NCBI GenBank assembly: GCA_938008555.1
Contig: CALLKE010000134.1
Coordinates: forward strand, 1-58,499
DNA: 58,499 nucleotides
Direction of reading: 5' to 3'
Source: an uncultured Pedobacter sp.
Lineage (GTDB): Bacteria > Bacteroidota > Bacteroidia > Sphingobacteriales > Sphingobacteriaceae
Part shown: positions 26,661-35,149 of the stretch, one piece after another
Position numbering within the stretch: the first letter of the stretch is position 1
How the letters are laid out: every line of letters starts with the position of its first letter
Notes under the pieces: generated by a model
What the model was told of the DNA's origin: nothing
Databases searched by the model: none
Seen by the model: only the letters and a program-made list of their open reading frames with translations
Program-made: the position numbers and the translations under genes

Positions 26661-27634
26661 TGCCCGAAGTTGTAATTCACGGCAAGACTAAAAAGCCAAA
26701 TTCTCCTCAATCTCCTACCCACCCTAATTTTCCTGCTCATCCTAATCCTAATATACCTTACTGGCCCAATAATACGTTCCCAACTGTAGTTACTCCACAC
26801 CCATCGCCTGAAGATACTAGATATAGTGTAACACCGAAAGAGTGGGCTGAGTGGAATGCTCGTAATGAGAAAGAAACCAGTCAATATATTATCGCCCCTC
26901 ATAAAGTGGAGACTGGTGCTATGCGAAATACTACTATAGGCGCAAATAAAACAGATTTCTTTGAGGATGAGGAAGCCCGAAAACGTTCAGAAAGGTATAA
27001 AAACATAACACTTGGTAAAAACCTAACATATGGTGATCAATTAAATGCTTTCAAAACCATTAGCGAACGCAGCGATTATTATCGATGGGTAAACAAACAA
27101 TTGGAGGGAAAAAGTAAATGGTTTGGTGCAGCTGCAATAGTTACTGGACCTTGGGCGGTAGGCGCAGCTGAGGGGCTGAATCTCCATTTTTTAAATGACG
27201 CAGCCGAAAAGCTTTTGAAAGAAGGAAATAAAAAATTATTCGAGGCGAATATATTGACTGCTCACAGTATGATTTATGAAAATCAAGTTCGTTTTAGGGA
27301 ATTTACTGAACCAGGTAAAGATTTCTATGTGGATGCTAAAGGTAAAAATGGAAAAAGGTTGGATTATTATTTAGTTCAATTTGAACAAACACAACTTCAC
27401 TATTTCCTTCATGGTTACAAGAAAAACAATTCTATTTCAGAGTACAATAGTGCGATAAAATCTATTAATAGCTCTATGGGGTCGCGGTGGGCTCCATCGC
27501 AGATAAGAGAGGTAATGAACGAACAGTTCAATGTAAAAAAAGGACAACAAGCTTTCGATTTTGACAAATATGAACATCGTGTAAAATTAGGTCAAGGGAT
27601 AATAGATAAACTGTACGAATACGACAAGAAATGA
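26414..27634 (+). CDS. Secreted cargo protein 1 with long double-glycine leader
   Basis: 406 residues from ATG 26414 (MKQKLKDLLKKKNK); an in-frame TTG at 26390 is less likely. Residues 1-81 are shared with cargo protein 2 and end in FNGG, then WLPEV. I read NGG as the cleavage site for the C39 peptidase of the exporter at 32924; at about 81 residues it is far longer than usual double-glycine leaders. Next comes a Pro-rich linker (about 88-135), then a unique C-terminal region with a hydrophobic Gly/Ala stretch (FGAAAIVTGPWAVGAAEGL) and charged helices. I do not recognise the C-terminal domain. The next gene overlaps its stop (ATGA) and encodes a membrane protein, the likely immunity partner. 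Confidence 0.8.
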   Translation: MKQKLKDLLKKKNKPTFDEAAAYFTAMTDAQKAAKKGGVTDEAFPVGLESTNFGGNTGVMNAGGFEPKLTRTKRWGDFNGGWLPEVVIHGKTKKPNSPQSPTHPNFPAHPNPNIPYWPNNTFPTVVTPHPSPEDTRYSVTPKEWAEWNARNEKETSQYIIAPHKVETGAMRNTTIGANKTDFFEDEEARKRSERYKNITLGKNLTYGDQLNAFKTISERSDYYRWVNKQLEGKSKWFGAAAIVTGPWAVGAAEGLNLHFLNDAAEKLLKEGNKKLFEANILTAHSMIYENQVRFREFTEPGKDFYVDAKGKNGKRLDYYLVQFEQTQLHYFLHGYKKNNSISEYNSAIKSINSSMGSRWAPSQIREVMNEQFNVKKGQQAFDFDKYEHRVKLGQGIIDKLYEYDKK

Positions 27635-28614
27635 GAAACATTGCAAAATACTTTATTTATATACTTTCTTTATTGGTTATTGAGTGTATATCGATGTCTG
27701 GCTGTTTTTTTATAGAAAATTTGATACAGTATAAGCTTCAATTTTTACTGGTTACAGAAGCTCTGAAAGATGGATTGGATGCAAGTATCCTTAGGGTTGT
27801 GTATTACACTCCCTTTTACATTATCCTTTTTGTTTTTTTAACAAAGCAATTAAGCAATAATCGGGTATTAAATATCGCATTTATTAACTGTGGGTTATAC
27901 ATATTCATTTCTCTTTTGTATGTAGTCTTAATGCCATTTACAATAGAATTCTTTTTTCGATCCTTTTTCTATTATTTCGTTATATCAACCTTTGCAAGTC
28001 CATTTATTTTAAGCACGATACCGTTTTACAAAAAACTGGTAAACAGCTTTGAACGGCCCAAGTCTGCTTATGTAGACGGGGCATATATTCCATCTGAAGA
28101 CTTAAGTAGCAAAGAAAAAAGTGTTAACACGGCGTTCGTATTGAAGTATGTCATTTTTACCCTATCACTTTTTGTGGTGGAGGTATTTATCTTCACAGCC
28201 GAATCTATGTTTTTTGTGCATAAACATCGTTTCCATCCCGAGTATATGTGGGATATGGTTTTGTTTTGTCTCCATTTTAGTGCCACAAAGTTCATTTTTT
28301 ACTTCCTTCTTCAAATAGTCCCATTTATTTGTTTCATGAGTAAGATAGATGGAGAAAGACGTGTGTTAAAAATAGCTGCACTTAATGGTTGCTTGTATAT
28401 ATTGATTTCTATTTTATACGCCTTTGTATTAAAACCTGATACGAAAATCTATTTCTCCCAAGGTTTTTTTTACATTTTCATACTAGCCACCTTTATAAGT
28501 CCTTTTGTTTTAGATAGAATACCATACTATAGAAAATTGTCAATGGAACTACAAAAACCCAATGCCCCCAATATGTTTAAGCTCATTTTAAATGCAATCA
28601 TGAACCCCGCATAA
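27631..28614 (+). CDS. Polytopic membrane protein, tandem-duplicated, probable immunity protein
   Basis: 327 residues, overlapping the cargo 1 stop by four bases (ATGA), which implies coupled translation. It is an internal duplication: residues about 1-145 and 168-315 align, each with about four hydrophobic segments and the motif LNIAFINCGLYIFISLLYV ... FFYYFVISTFASPFIL ... PFYKKL (second copy LKIAALNGCLYILISILYA ... FFYIFILATFISPFVL ... PYYRKL). A single-unit homologue is encoded at 32390. No catalytic motif. Multi-pass immunity proteins are known for pore-forming bacteriocins, so I infer protection against cargo 1. Confidence 0.75.
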   Translation: MRNIAKYFIYILSLLVIECISMSGCFFIENLIQYKLQFLLVTEALKDGLDASILRVVYYTPFYIILFVFLTKQLSNNRVLNIAFINCGLYIFISLLYVVLMPFTIEFFFRSFFYYFVISTFASPFILSTIPFYKKLVNSFERPKSAYVDGAYIPSEDLSSKEKSVNTAFVLKYVIFTLSLFVVEVFIFTAESMFFVHKHRFHPEYMWDMVLFCLHFSATKFIFYFLLQIVPFICFMSKIDGERRVLKIAALNGCLYILISILYAFVLKPDTKIYFSQGFFYIFILATFISPFVLDRIPYYRKLSMELQKPNAPNMFKLILNAIMNPA

Positions 28615-28637
28615 ATCCTTTTATCATTTTTCACTAC

Positions 28638-28675
28638 AGACCTTATTCGTTCAATAAACGAATAAGGTCTTTTTT
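28638..28675 (+). terminator. Rho-independent terminator after the first cargo pair
   Basis: Perfect 14-bp stem AGACCTTATTCGTT / AACGAATAAGGTCT with a 5-base loop, then a T-run. It ends the first cargo/immunity unit; the direct repeat resumes straight after it. Confidence 0.9.
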
Positions 28676-29218
28676 ACCCCGCAACCAAATCCATCCATCC
28701 AAAATCTATCCCCTCAACCCCCAAACATGTTAGAGAATTCTTCCCCAACGAGCGGTAGCTCGAGAGGCTGGAAGTGTGTCGTTTGTTTGAAAATGGTTGA
28801 GTGATTCTGTATTTTGATTTTAATTATAAATTAATTTTTGTTTAATTTTTTGATTTTTTATTATTAAAAAATTAGCAATTATTTTAATGATAAAATTATT
28901 TCATTTAACATTGCGTCCCGATAAAGCATTGCTTGGATCAAACACTCTTTATATCTATGAAACAAAAATTAAAAGACCTATTAAAAAAGAAAAACAAGCC
29001 AACCTTTGACGAAGCAGCGGCGTACTTCACAGCAATGACCGATGCGCAAAAAGCAGCAAAGAAGGGAGGTGTTACAGATGAGGTACTTCCTATTGGTTTA
29101 GAGAGCCCTAATTTCGGAGGTAATGCTGGGGTGATGAATACGAGTGGGTTTGAGCCCAAATTAACCCGAACAAAGAGAGGTGATGATGATCTTAATGGTG
29201 GCTGGCTGCCCGAAGTTA
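28670..29218 (+). repeat. Long direct repeat, copy 2 (5' region plus cargo leader)
   Basis: Second copy of the repeat described at 26130. The non-coding part from 28727 to the start codon appears base-for-base the same as copy 1. Divergence begins after about codon 40 of the leader, and the proteins part company after the WLPEV motif. Confidence 0.9.
28727..28804 (+). pseudogene. Relic of the exporter's 5' end, copy 2
   Basis: Looks identical to the relic at 26184-26261, with the same frame-breaking changes relative to the intact exporter start at 32924. The damage therefore predates the duplication of the cargo promoter region. Confidence 0.75.
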
Positions 29219-30279
29219 CTGTAACAGCAACACGAATTAATAAAGGTGGGTATGACCCTTTTGGATATAATCCCTTTGGCAGTCCTTCTAATTCATTTTT
29301 CAATTATTATAACTCTGCTAGCCAATCTGCTAGCAGAGTAGATGTCACAATAGCGAACAACTTAAAAAAAATCAAAGAACAGCAAATGGCTGCAGAAGCG
29401 GCAAAATGGAAACCGCTGCCAACATCTTTCAATATTGATGCTACCTTGAATAATATCGAACAATTAGTCAAACACGGCGGTATATCTGAACCCTCAAATA
29501 CAGAAACTAGTTATTTGCGCACGGCAGAAACACCTGAAGCGTTAAAAAAGATGGACTCTGGCGAATTCCTAAATAGATACTTGAAGGGAATTGGGCTTTT
29601 TAAAACAGTGCCCAATTATCAAAAGACAGACTATTGGCTTACTTCTGATTTTAGCAAAACCTTTGATAATAAACTTCGAAAAGTGGGCAATGGGTCATTT
29701 ATCCCACAGCCAGGAGATATCTATTCGCAAAACATCTATAATGGCATTGTTAAATCGTATGACAAAAACACAGATATGATTACTTTCTTTAGATGCAAGC
29801 CAGGGAATTACCTACACGAAGCGTGGAAACCTGGAACCGTAACGATAGATAGCTACAAACGCTCAGATATTAGCGAGGATCGTTTCTATTACAGACCTGT
29901 AAAAACGCATGTGGCTAATCCAGCCTTTACACAGAATGGCTCCACCAAATTGTATGATGCGATGGTAAATATGATGAGTTGTATCGATTTAAGTCTTTCG
30001 GGTGCTACCGCTGCCGCTAATGTAATGCAGGTAAACCTCCCCAAATTACTTGGAACAGTAGGTAAAGTAACACCAATTCTGGGTGTTTATGACAACTATC
30101 GCCAAATGCAGATTGAGGGATTTAATTGGAATGATATGACACAAGCGGCAGCAGGAACAGCACTAGTTGGAGTTGGTGTTTTTGCGGGGACAGCGGGAGC
30201 TCCTATCGTGTTTGTTGGGGGACTTGGTTTATTTGCATGGGAGCTGGGTGAAGCATACCTGAATCAACAGAAAAACTAG
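28957..30279 (+). CDS. Secreted cargo protein 2 with long double-glycine leader
   Basis: 440 residues from ATG 28957. Residues 1-82 match the cargo 1 leader and end LNGG, then WLPEVTVTATRINKGG. The middle (residues about 237-320) has FIPQPGDIYSQNIYNGIVKSYDKNTDMITFF, a PGD..GIV..YD..T..I pattern like NlpC/P60 or CHAP-type folds, but the expected catalytic His is absent, so I make no enzymatic claim. The C-terminus is hydrophobic and Gly-rich (GTALVGVGVFAGTAGAPIVFVGGLGLFAWELGEAYL), suggesting membrane insertion. A 257-bp part is repeated without change at 31146. Followed by a membrane protein gene 5 bp on, its probable immunity gene. Confidence 0.8.
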   Translation: MKQKLKDLLKKKNKPTFDEAAAYFTAMTDAQKAAKKGGVTDEVLPIGLESPNFGGNAGVMNTSGFEPKLTRTKRGDDDLNGGWLPEVTVTATRINKGGYDPFGYNPFGSPSNSFFNYYNSASQSASRVDVTIANNLKKIKEQQMAAEAAKWKPLPTSFNIDATLNNIEQLVKHGGISEPSNTETSYLRTAETPEALKKMDSGEFLNRYLKGIGLFKTVPNYQKTDYWLTSDFSKTFDNKLRKVGNGSFIPQPGDIYSQNIYNGIVKSYDKNTDMITFFRCKPGNYLHEAWKPGTVTIDSYKRSDISEDRFYYRPVKTHVANPAFTQNGSTKLYDAMVNMMSCIDLSLSGATAAANVMQVNLPKLLGTVGKVTPILGVYDNYRQMQIEGFNWNDMTQAAAGTALVGVGVFAGTAGAPIVFVGGLGLFAWELGEAYLNQQKN

Positions 30280-30284
30280 TAGTG

Positions 30285-30704
30285 ATGAAAATATTGAGAT
30301 ATCTTATCTTTTTGATTTTTAATCTCGCTTATAAAGATGGGAATTACAAGGAAAATGATATGCCTTACTTTGGGGCGACTATAGGCATCATGGTGTATGA
30401 AGGATTGGTGTTTATTCTAGCCACTTTTTTCCTAGGCAGGTATATAAGCTTTCCGCTAATTGACAATATTTTGAAATCTATGGATCATGTAGTGTATGGT
30501 CATGGGATGTTAATATTTGCCTTGATGTATCCCATCAATCATTATTATTTCATAAAAAAGAATACCCTCGATCGTATTTATGATGAGTTTAAAAATGATC
30601 AAATAAACACAAAAAAAAATCGAATTATTGGGTATATCTGTTTAGTAGTTATTTGGATAATAATGGCTGTTCTTATTGGTCATCTCAAATATCTATTCCC
30701 ATAA
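30285..30704 (+). CDS. Small membrane protein, probable immunity protein for cargo 2
   Basis: 139 residues from ATG 30285 (MKILRYLIFLIFNL); a GTG just before is possible. It has three or four hydrophobic segments with a conserved YKDGNYKENDMP loop and DRIYDEFKNDQINTKKNR before the last segment. A paralogue follows the silent cargo fragment at 31763, about 65-70 percent similar by eye. Always directly behind a cargo C-terminus with the hydrophobic Gly-rich end, so immunity to a membrane-active toxin is the simplest reading. Family not recognised. Confidence 0.72.
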   Translation: MKILRYLIFLIFNLAYKDGNYKENDMPYFGATIGIMVYEGLVFILATFFLGRYISFPLIDNILKSMDHVVYGHGMLIFALMYPINHYYFIKKNTLDRIYDEFKNDQINTKKNRIIGYICLVVIWIIMAVLIGHLKYLFP

Positions 30705-30798
30705 AAAAATGAAAAATAAACCAACTCTAGAATGCTTAATCACATTGTAGAGGTGGTTTTTAAAACAAACAATGAAAACCTTCTAAACCACAATACCA

Positions 30799-31145
30799 AT
30801 GTCCAATAAAGCAAACACTTATAAAATGTTTATTCCTAGGCATAGCCTACATCTTTTTGCAGTAATTCTATTATTGACATTATCTGCTGAAGCCAATACT
30901 AAAAGATTTATTATCGAACGACAAGTAGCTAGAACCAATAAAATATTTTTAAAAAATGGTGCACTAAACTCCATTGTTGAAATTGATTCGTGTCTTTCAA
31001 TACCAAGGCAAGATTTATACAAAGCTCAAGATGAAAAAGTATTAGCACCTGAGAATCTGCCTTCCTTTCCTGGAGGAGATTATGGCTTTAGTCGTTTTAT
31101 ACAATCGATAATGACTTATCCATATGAAGCTCGAACAAATCATAC
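30799..31145 (+). pseudogene. Truncated TonB C-terminal-domain-like protein
   Basis: The frame opens with ATG 30799, has a signal-like hydrophobic stretch (LHLFAVILLLTLSAEA) and reaches PSFPGGDYGFSRFIQSIMTYPYEAR, the start of the TonB C-terminal domain of Bacteroidota energy transducers. There it is cut: at about 31146 the DNA becomes the internal part of cargo 2, and the TonB frame runs on in the wrong frame to a stop at 31260. The remaining TonB domain is missing, so it is broken. Confidence 0.75.
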
Positions 31146-31760
31146 GATAATAAACTTCGAAAAGTGGGCAATGGGTCATTTATCCCACAGCCAGGAGATA
31201 TCTATTCGCAAAACATCTATAATGGCATTGTTAAATCGTATGACAAAAACACAGATATGATTACTTTCTTTAGATGCAAGCCAGGGAATTACCTACACGA
31301 AGCGTGGAAACCTGGAACCGTAACGATAGATAGCTACAAACGCTCAGATATTAGCGAGGATCGTTTCTATTACAGACCTGTAAAAACGCATGTGGCTAAT
31401 CCTACAGTTACACTCAATAATTCTCCTAAATTATCTGATGCGGTGGTGAATATGATGAGTTGTATCGATTTATCTGTTTCTGGTGTTCAAGCTGCTGCTA
31501 AAGTGATGGAAGCAAACCTCCCTAAATTTCTTGGAACAGTAGGTAAAGTAACACCATGGGTGGGTATTGCAGATAACTTAAATCAAATGAGGATAGAAGG
31601 TTTTAATAAGAACGATATGTCGCAGGTAGGAGCAGGTATAGCCTTAGTTGGAGTTGCTGCCATTGGTGGCACAGCTATGGCTCCAGTTGTGTTTGTTGGA
31701 GGCCTTGGCTTGTTTGTTTGGGAGCTGGGAGAAGCATATATGAGTCAAGAGAAGAACTGA
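31146..31760 (+). pseudogene. Orphan cargo C-terminal cassette (leaderless)
   Basis: Bases 31146-31402 repeat 29665-29921 with no difference that I can see (257 bp), then diverge into a variant C-terminus (NNSPKLSDAVVNMMSCID ... GGTAMAPVVFVGGLGLFVWELGEAYMSQ). The frame is open from a TGA at 31125 but lacks the leader and any ATG before the repeat; the first in-frame GTG is 31164. It is out of frame with the TonB fragment. So it is a silent variant tip, followed 2 bp later by its own immunity gene. It could replace the tip of cargo 2 by recombination in the 257-bp repeat. Confidence 0.82.
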
Positions 31761-31762
31761 TC

Positions 31763-32182
31763 ATGAAAGTACTGAGATATCTTATATTTCTAATTTTTAA
31801 TCTTGGGTATAAGGATGGTAATTATAAGGAGAATGACATGCCACATATTGGAGCCGCTTCTGTTGTAATGGGTTATGAACTTTGCATATTAATTGTAGGC
31901 GTTTTTTTCCTAGATAAGTACATTGACTTTACACCAATTTCTGTCATTTTAAAACCTTTAGAAAATATAGTGTATGGTTGGGGGATATTAATGTGTGTGT
32001 TAGTGTACCCGATTAATCATTATTATTTTGTCAAAAAAAATCACTTCGATCGTATTTATGATGAGTTTAAAAATGATCAAATAAATACAAAAAAAAATAG
32101 GGTAATTGGATATACCTGTTTAATATTTTACTGGCCTATCATGATTGGAGTAATTGGCCATCTAAAATATTGGTTCCCCTAA
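31763..32182 (+). CDS. Small membrane protein, paralogous immunity protein
   Basis: 139 residues from ATG 31763 (MKVLRYLIFLIFNLGYKDGNYKEND). Paralogue of the 30285 product: same YKDGNYKENDMP loop, INHYYFVKK and DEFKNDQINTKKNR motifs, with divergent membrane segments. It is intact although the cargo fragment before it is not, as expected when an immunity gene is kept to protect against siblings. A 15-codon upstream extension in the same frame overlaps the cargo frame and is rejected. Confidence 0.72.
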   Translation: MKVLRYLIFLIFNLGYKDGNYKENDMPHIGAASVVMGYELCILIVGVFFLDKYIDFTPISVILKPLENIVYGWGILMCVLVYPINHYYFVKKNHFDRIYDEFKNDQINTKKNRVIGYTCLIFYWPIMIGVIGHLKYWFP

Positions 32183-32195
32183 ATACCTATCAAAG

Positions 32196-32228
32196 GCCAA
32201 GGATGTTTCCCTTAAGGGTTTCCTTGGC
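32196..32228 (+). terminator. Hairpin after the third immunity gene
   Basis: GCCAAGGA and TCCTTGGC pair (8 bp), enclosing a second CCC-TTAA-GGG hairpin. No T-run follows, so terminator function is uncertain. Confidence 0.5.
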
Positions 32229-32389
32229 TCATTTAAGCCACCGAAAAAATCAGTTCACATTATTCCATGTCTAGAATGAAAATCAAATGCTACAAATTCA
32301 TGGCAATAATGGGAGGAGCGTTGCTCCGTATCGGCGTAGCAGAGAACCTTATTCAATTATTAGCCTAAACAGATTCCTAAAACTATCCA

Positions 32390-32896
32390 ATGAATACCAC
32401 AAATACTTTTTCAGAACACGCTACTTTTCCCGAAAAAAAATCTACCTCTAAGTTTCTTGCACAATGCGCGGCTTTTTCGCTCTCACTTTATGTGGTTGAC
32501 ACGCTAGTTTATATTTTTCTATGTGAACTTTCTTTTCCTATGGCAATCTTTTTTGGAGAAGAAGTGACTCTTAATTTTCAAAGTGTGGGCATTATGCTCA
32601 AGCTGGCCTTATCTATCAGTGTGATAAAGCTGGTTTTTTTTACCCCGCTCCAACTCATGCCTTTTATTTGGTTGGTCAGAAAGGTAGGAGAGAAAAGAAA
32701 AATGTTGGGGATTGCACTGTTAAATAGTGGCCTTTTTGTGCTGATCATCCTTTTTTATGTTCTCGTATTATATCCTGACCCAAGATTAGGCCATCTCATC
32801 AACCCTTTTTTCTATTTCCAAGTCATTGCTGCTTTTTTAAGCCCCTTTATTCTCGGCAGGGTAAGCTTTTTTCAAAAGTTGTCACAAGAATTATAA
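32390..32896 (+). CDS. Single-unit homologue of the duplicated membrane protein
   Basis: 168 residues with about four hydrophobic segments. It aligns to each half of the 27631 product (LGIALLNSGLFVLIILFYVLV ... FFYFQVIAAFLSPFIL ... SFFQKLSQEL against the two halves there). No cargo gene precedes it; the nearest feature upstream is the third immunity gene. It could be an orphan immunity gene left from a lost cargo, or a fixed part of the exporter operon, which begins 28 bp downstream. Confidence 0.7.
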   Translation: MNTTNTFSEHATFPEKKSTSKFLAQCAAFSLSLYVVDTLVYIFLCELSFPMAIFFGEEVTLNFQSVGIMLKLALSISVIKLVFFTPLQLMPFIWLVRKVGEKRKMLGIALLNSGLFVLIILFYVLVLYPDPRLGHLINPFFYFQVIAAFLSPFILGRVSFFQKLSQEL

Positions 32897-32923
32897 CATT
32901 TACTTCAAGTTCCTCCTATATAC

Positions 32924-35149
32924 ATGTTAAAATCCTTCCCCAACGAGCGGCAGCTCGATATGATGGACTGTGGTGCCGCTTGCCTGAAAATGATTGCCAA
33001 ATACTTTGGTAAATACTATTCCCTGCAGTTTTTTCGAGATCAATGTGGCGTTACCAAAGAAGGCGCTTCCATGCTCGATTTAAGTTATGCAGCCGAGTGT
33101 GTGGGCTTGCGTACGCTTTCGATCACGTGCACGCTGGACGAATTGCTGAATCGGGTGCCCTTTCCGGCGATCATCCATTGGAACAACGACCATTATATCG
33201 TGGTTTATAAAGTCTCGAAAACCACCGTGTACGTTTCCGATCCAGCCAAAGGCCATGTAAACTACACCTTGGCCGAGTTCGATAAAAAATGGCGCAAAAA
33301 CGAGGAAGGCAAAGGAACCTTAATGACCGTAACGCCTCAAGCCGACTTTAAACAACGCGAAGGCAGCGAACGACTCGAGCGCAAAAAAACGTTTGAAAAC
33401 ATGTTGGGCTATTTTACGCCCTACAAAAAAAGCTTCATCAATTTATTCGTGGTCATGCTGATTGTGACCGCGCTGGAAGCTTTGTTGCCCTTTATTTCCA
33501 AAGCAGTGATTGATGTGGGTATTCAAACGCAGGATCTCGATTTTATCAACATTGTACTGATAGCGAACATTGCCATCATCGTCAGCATTACCCTGTCGGA
33601 TATTGTGCGCGATTGGATTATGCTGCATCTGGCATCGCGCATTAACATTGCCTTGATTTCCGATTACCTCATCAAGTTGATGAAATTGCCCATCACCTTC
33701 TTCGAAACCAAGATGACGGGCGATATCCTGCAACGTGCCAATGATCATGAGCGTATTCGCAGTTTTATTATGAACAATTCACTGAGCATAATCTTCTCGA
33801 CCATCACTTTTGTCGTGTTCGGGGTCATTCTGCTCATCTATAATAAACTCGTTTTCTCCATTTTCCTAACGGGGAGCATTTTGTATGTGCTTTGGGTGTT
33901 CGCCTTTCTTCGAGTTCGAAAAAAGCTGGATTGGGAGTATTTCGAAATCGAATCAAAAAATCAAAGCTATTGGGTCGAGACCGTGGGTAGCATCCAAGAT
34001 ATCAAACTAAACAACTACGAAAAATCGAAACGTTGGAAATGGGAAGGCATCCAAGCGCGTTTGTTTAAGGTGAACTTAAAAGTGTTAAACATCAACAATT
34101 TTCAAAACTCGGGAGCCCAGTTTATCGATCAACTCAAAAACTTATTGATCACTTTTTTCTGTGCACGTGCAGTGATTGCGGGCGAAATTACCTTTGGCGT
34201 GATGATATCTACCCAGTTTATTATTGGGATGTTGAATGGTCCAGTGGTGCAGTTTATCCAGTTTATTATTGCAGGTCAGTTTGCACGGATTAGCTTTTTA
34301 CGTCTCAACGAGATTCATCAACTCGAAGATGAAGACGAAAAAATGGGTATTGGTAGCATCGAACTGCCGAGCAACAAGGATTTGATTCTGGATAATATCG
34401 TGTTCCAATATTCGCCCAATGCATCACCCGTACTGAAAGGTGTTCGCCTAGTCATCCCCGAAGGGAAAGTAACGGCTATTGTAGGCGATAGTGGAAGTGG
34501 TAAATCGACCTTGTTGAAACTGATTTTGCGTTTGTACAAACCCTCATACGGACAAATACTAATCGGCGGGATGAATGTGAATAATGTCAGTTTACGCCAA
34601 TGGCGCGATCGCTGTGGTGCGGTGATGCAGGATGGAAAAATGTTTAACGATACCATTTTAAACAACATTGTACTCGACGATGAACGCATCGACTACCAGC
34701 GACTGAAACATGCAGTAGAAACAGCCAACATTGCTTTCGAAATCGAGCAATTGCCCTTGGGCTATCAAACCGTCATGGGCGAACAAGGTCGTGGTTTAAG
34801 TGGGGGACAGAAACAGCGTATCCTCATTGCGCGCGCATTGTATAAAAATCCTGATTTTTTAATTTTCGATGAAGCCACCAATTCGTTGGATACCATCAAC
34901 GAACAAAAAATCGTATCGGCATTGGAAGACGTGTTTCGCGATAAAACGGTGATTGTAGTGGCACATCGCTTGAGCACCATCCGCAAAGCGGATCAAATTG
35001 TGGTGATGCGCGACGGCATGGTAGCCGAAATAGGGAACCATGAATCGTTGATGATGCAGCAGGGGCGATATTATAAACTCGTACAATCACAAATCGATTT
35101 GTTGTCAACCGTGGAGCTTTTAACAGAACATCAAAACGTATTCAACTAA
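32924..35149 (+). CDS. C39 peptidase-containing ABC exporter (PCAT)
   Basis: 741 residues in the order expected for peptidase-containing bacteriocin exporters. N-terminal C39 peptidase: Cys16 in DMMDCGAACLKM, His90 in NNDHYIVVYK and Asp106 in YVSDPAKG form the catalytic triad. Membrane domain about 160-440 with six hydrophobic segments. ATPase domain: Walker A GDSGSGKST from residue 520, signature LSGGQKQR from 625, Walker B FLIFDEATNSLD near 645, then a switch His (VAHRLSTIR). It cleaves leaders after a double glycine while exporting the cargo. G+C-richer codon use than the cargo genes suggests a different history. Overlaps the next gene by one base. Confidence 0.95.
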   Translation: MLKSFPNERQLDMMDCGAACLKMIAKYFGKYYSLQFFRDQCGVTKEGASMLDLSYAAECVGLRTLSITCTLDELLNRVPFPAIIHWNNDHYIVVYKVSKTTVYVSDPAKGHVNYTLAEFDKKWRKNEEGKGTLMTVTPQADFKQREGSERLERKKTFENMLGYFTPYKKSFINLFVVMLIVTALEALLPFISKAVIDVGIQTQDLDFINIVLIANIAIIVSITLSDIVRDWIMLHLASRINIALISDYLIKLMKLPITFFETKMTGDILQRANDHERIRSFIMNNSLSIIFSTITFVVFGVILLIYNKLVFSIFLTGSILYVLWVFAFLRVRKKLDWEYFEIESKNQSYWVETVGSIQDIKLNNYEKSKRWKWEGIQARLFKVNLKVLNINNFQNSGAQFIDQLKNLLITFFCARAVIAGEITFGVMISTQFIIGMLNGPVVQFIQFIIAGQFARISFLRLNEIHQLEDEDEKMGIGSIELPSNKDLILDNIVFQYSPNASPVLKGVRLVIPEGKVTAIVGDSGSGKSTLLKLILRLYKPSYGQILIGGMNVNNVSLRQWRDRCGAVMQDGKMFNDTILNNIVLDDERIDYQRLKHAVETANIAFEIEQLPLGYQTVMGEQGRGLSGGQKQRILIARALYKNPDFLIFDEATNSLDTINEQKIVSALEDVFRDKTVIVVAHRLSTIRKADQIVVMRDGMVAEIGNHESLMMQQGRYYKLVQSQIDLLSTVELLTEHQNVFN

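Noticed and set aside
29591..29779. 62-codon frame inside cargo 2, also present in the duplicated segment
   Set aside because: It appears twice only because the 257-bp repeat occurs twice; it is an out-of-frame shadow of the cargo frame.
29700..29920. NlpC/P60 or CHAP peptidase domain in cargo 2
   Set aside because: The strand pattern is suggestive, but the catalytic Cys/His pair cannot be placed, so I do not call an enzyme.
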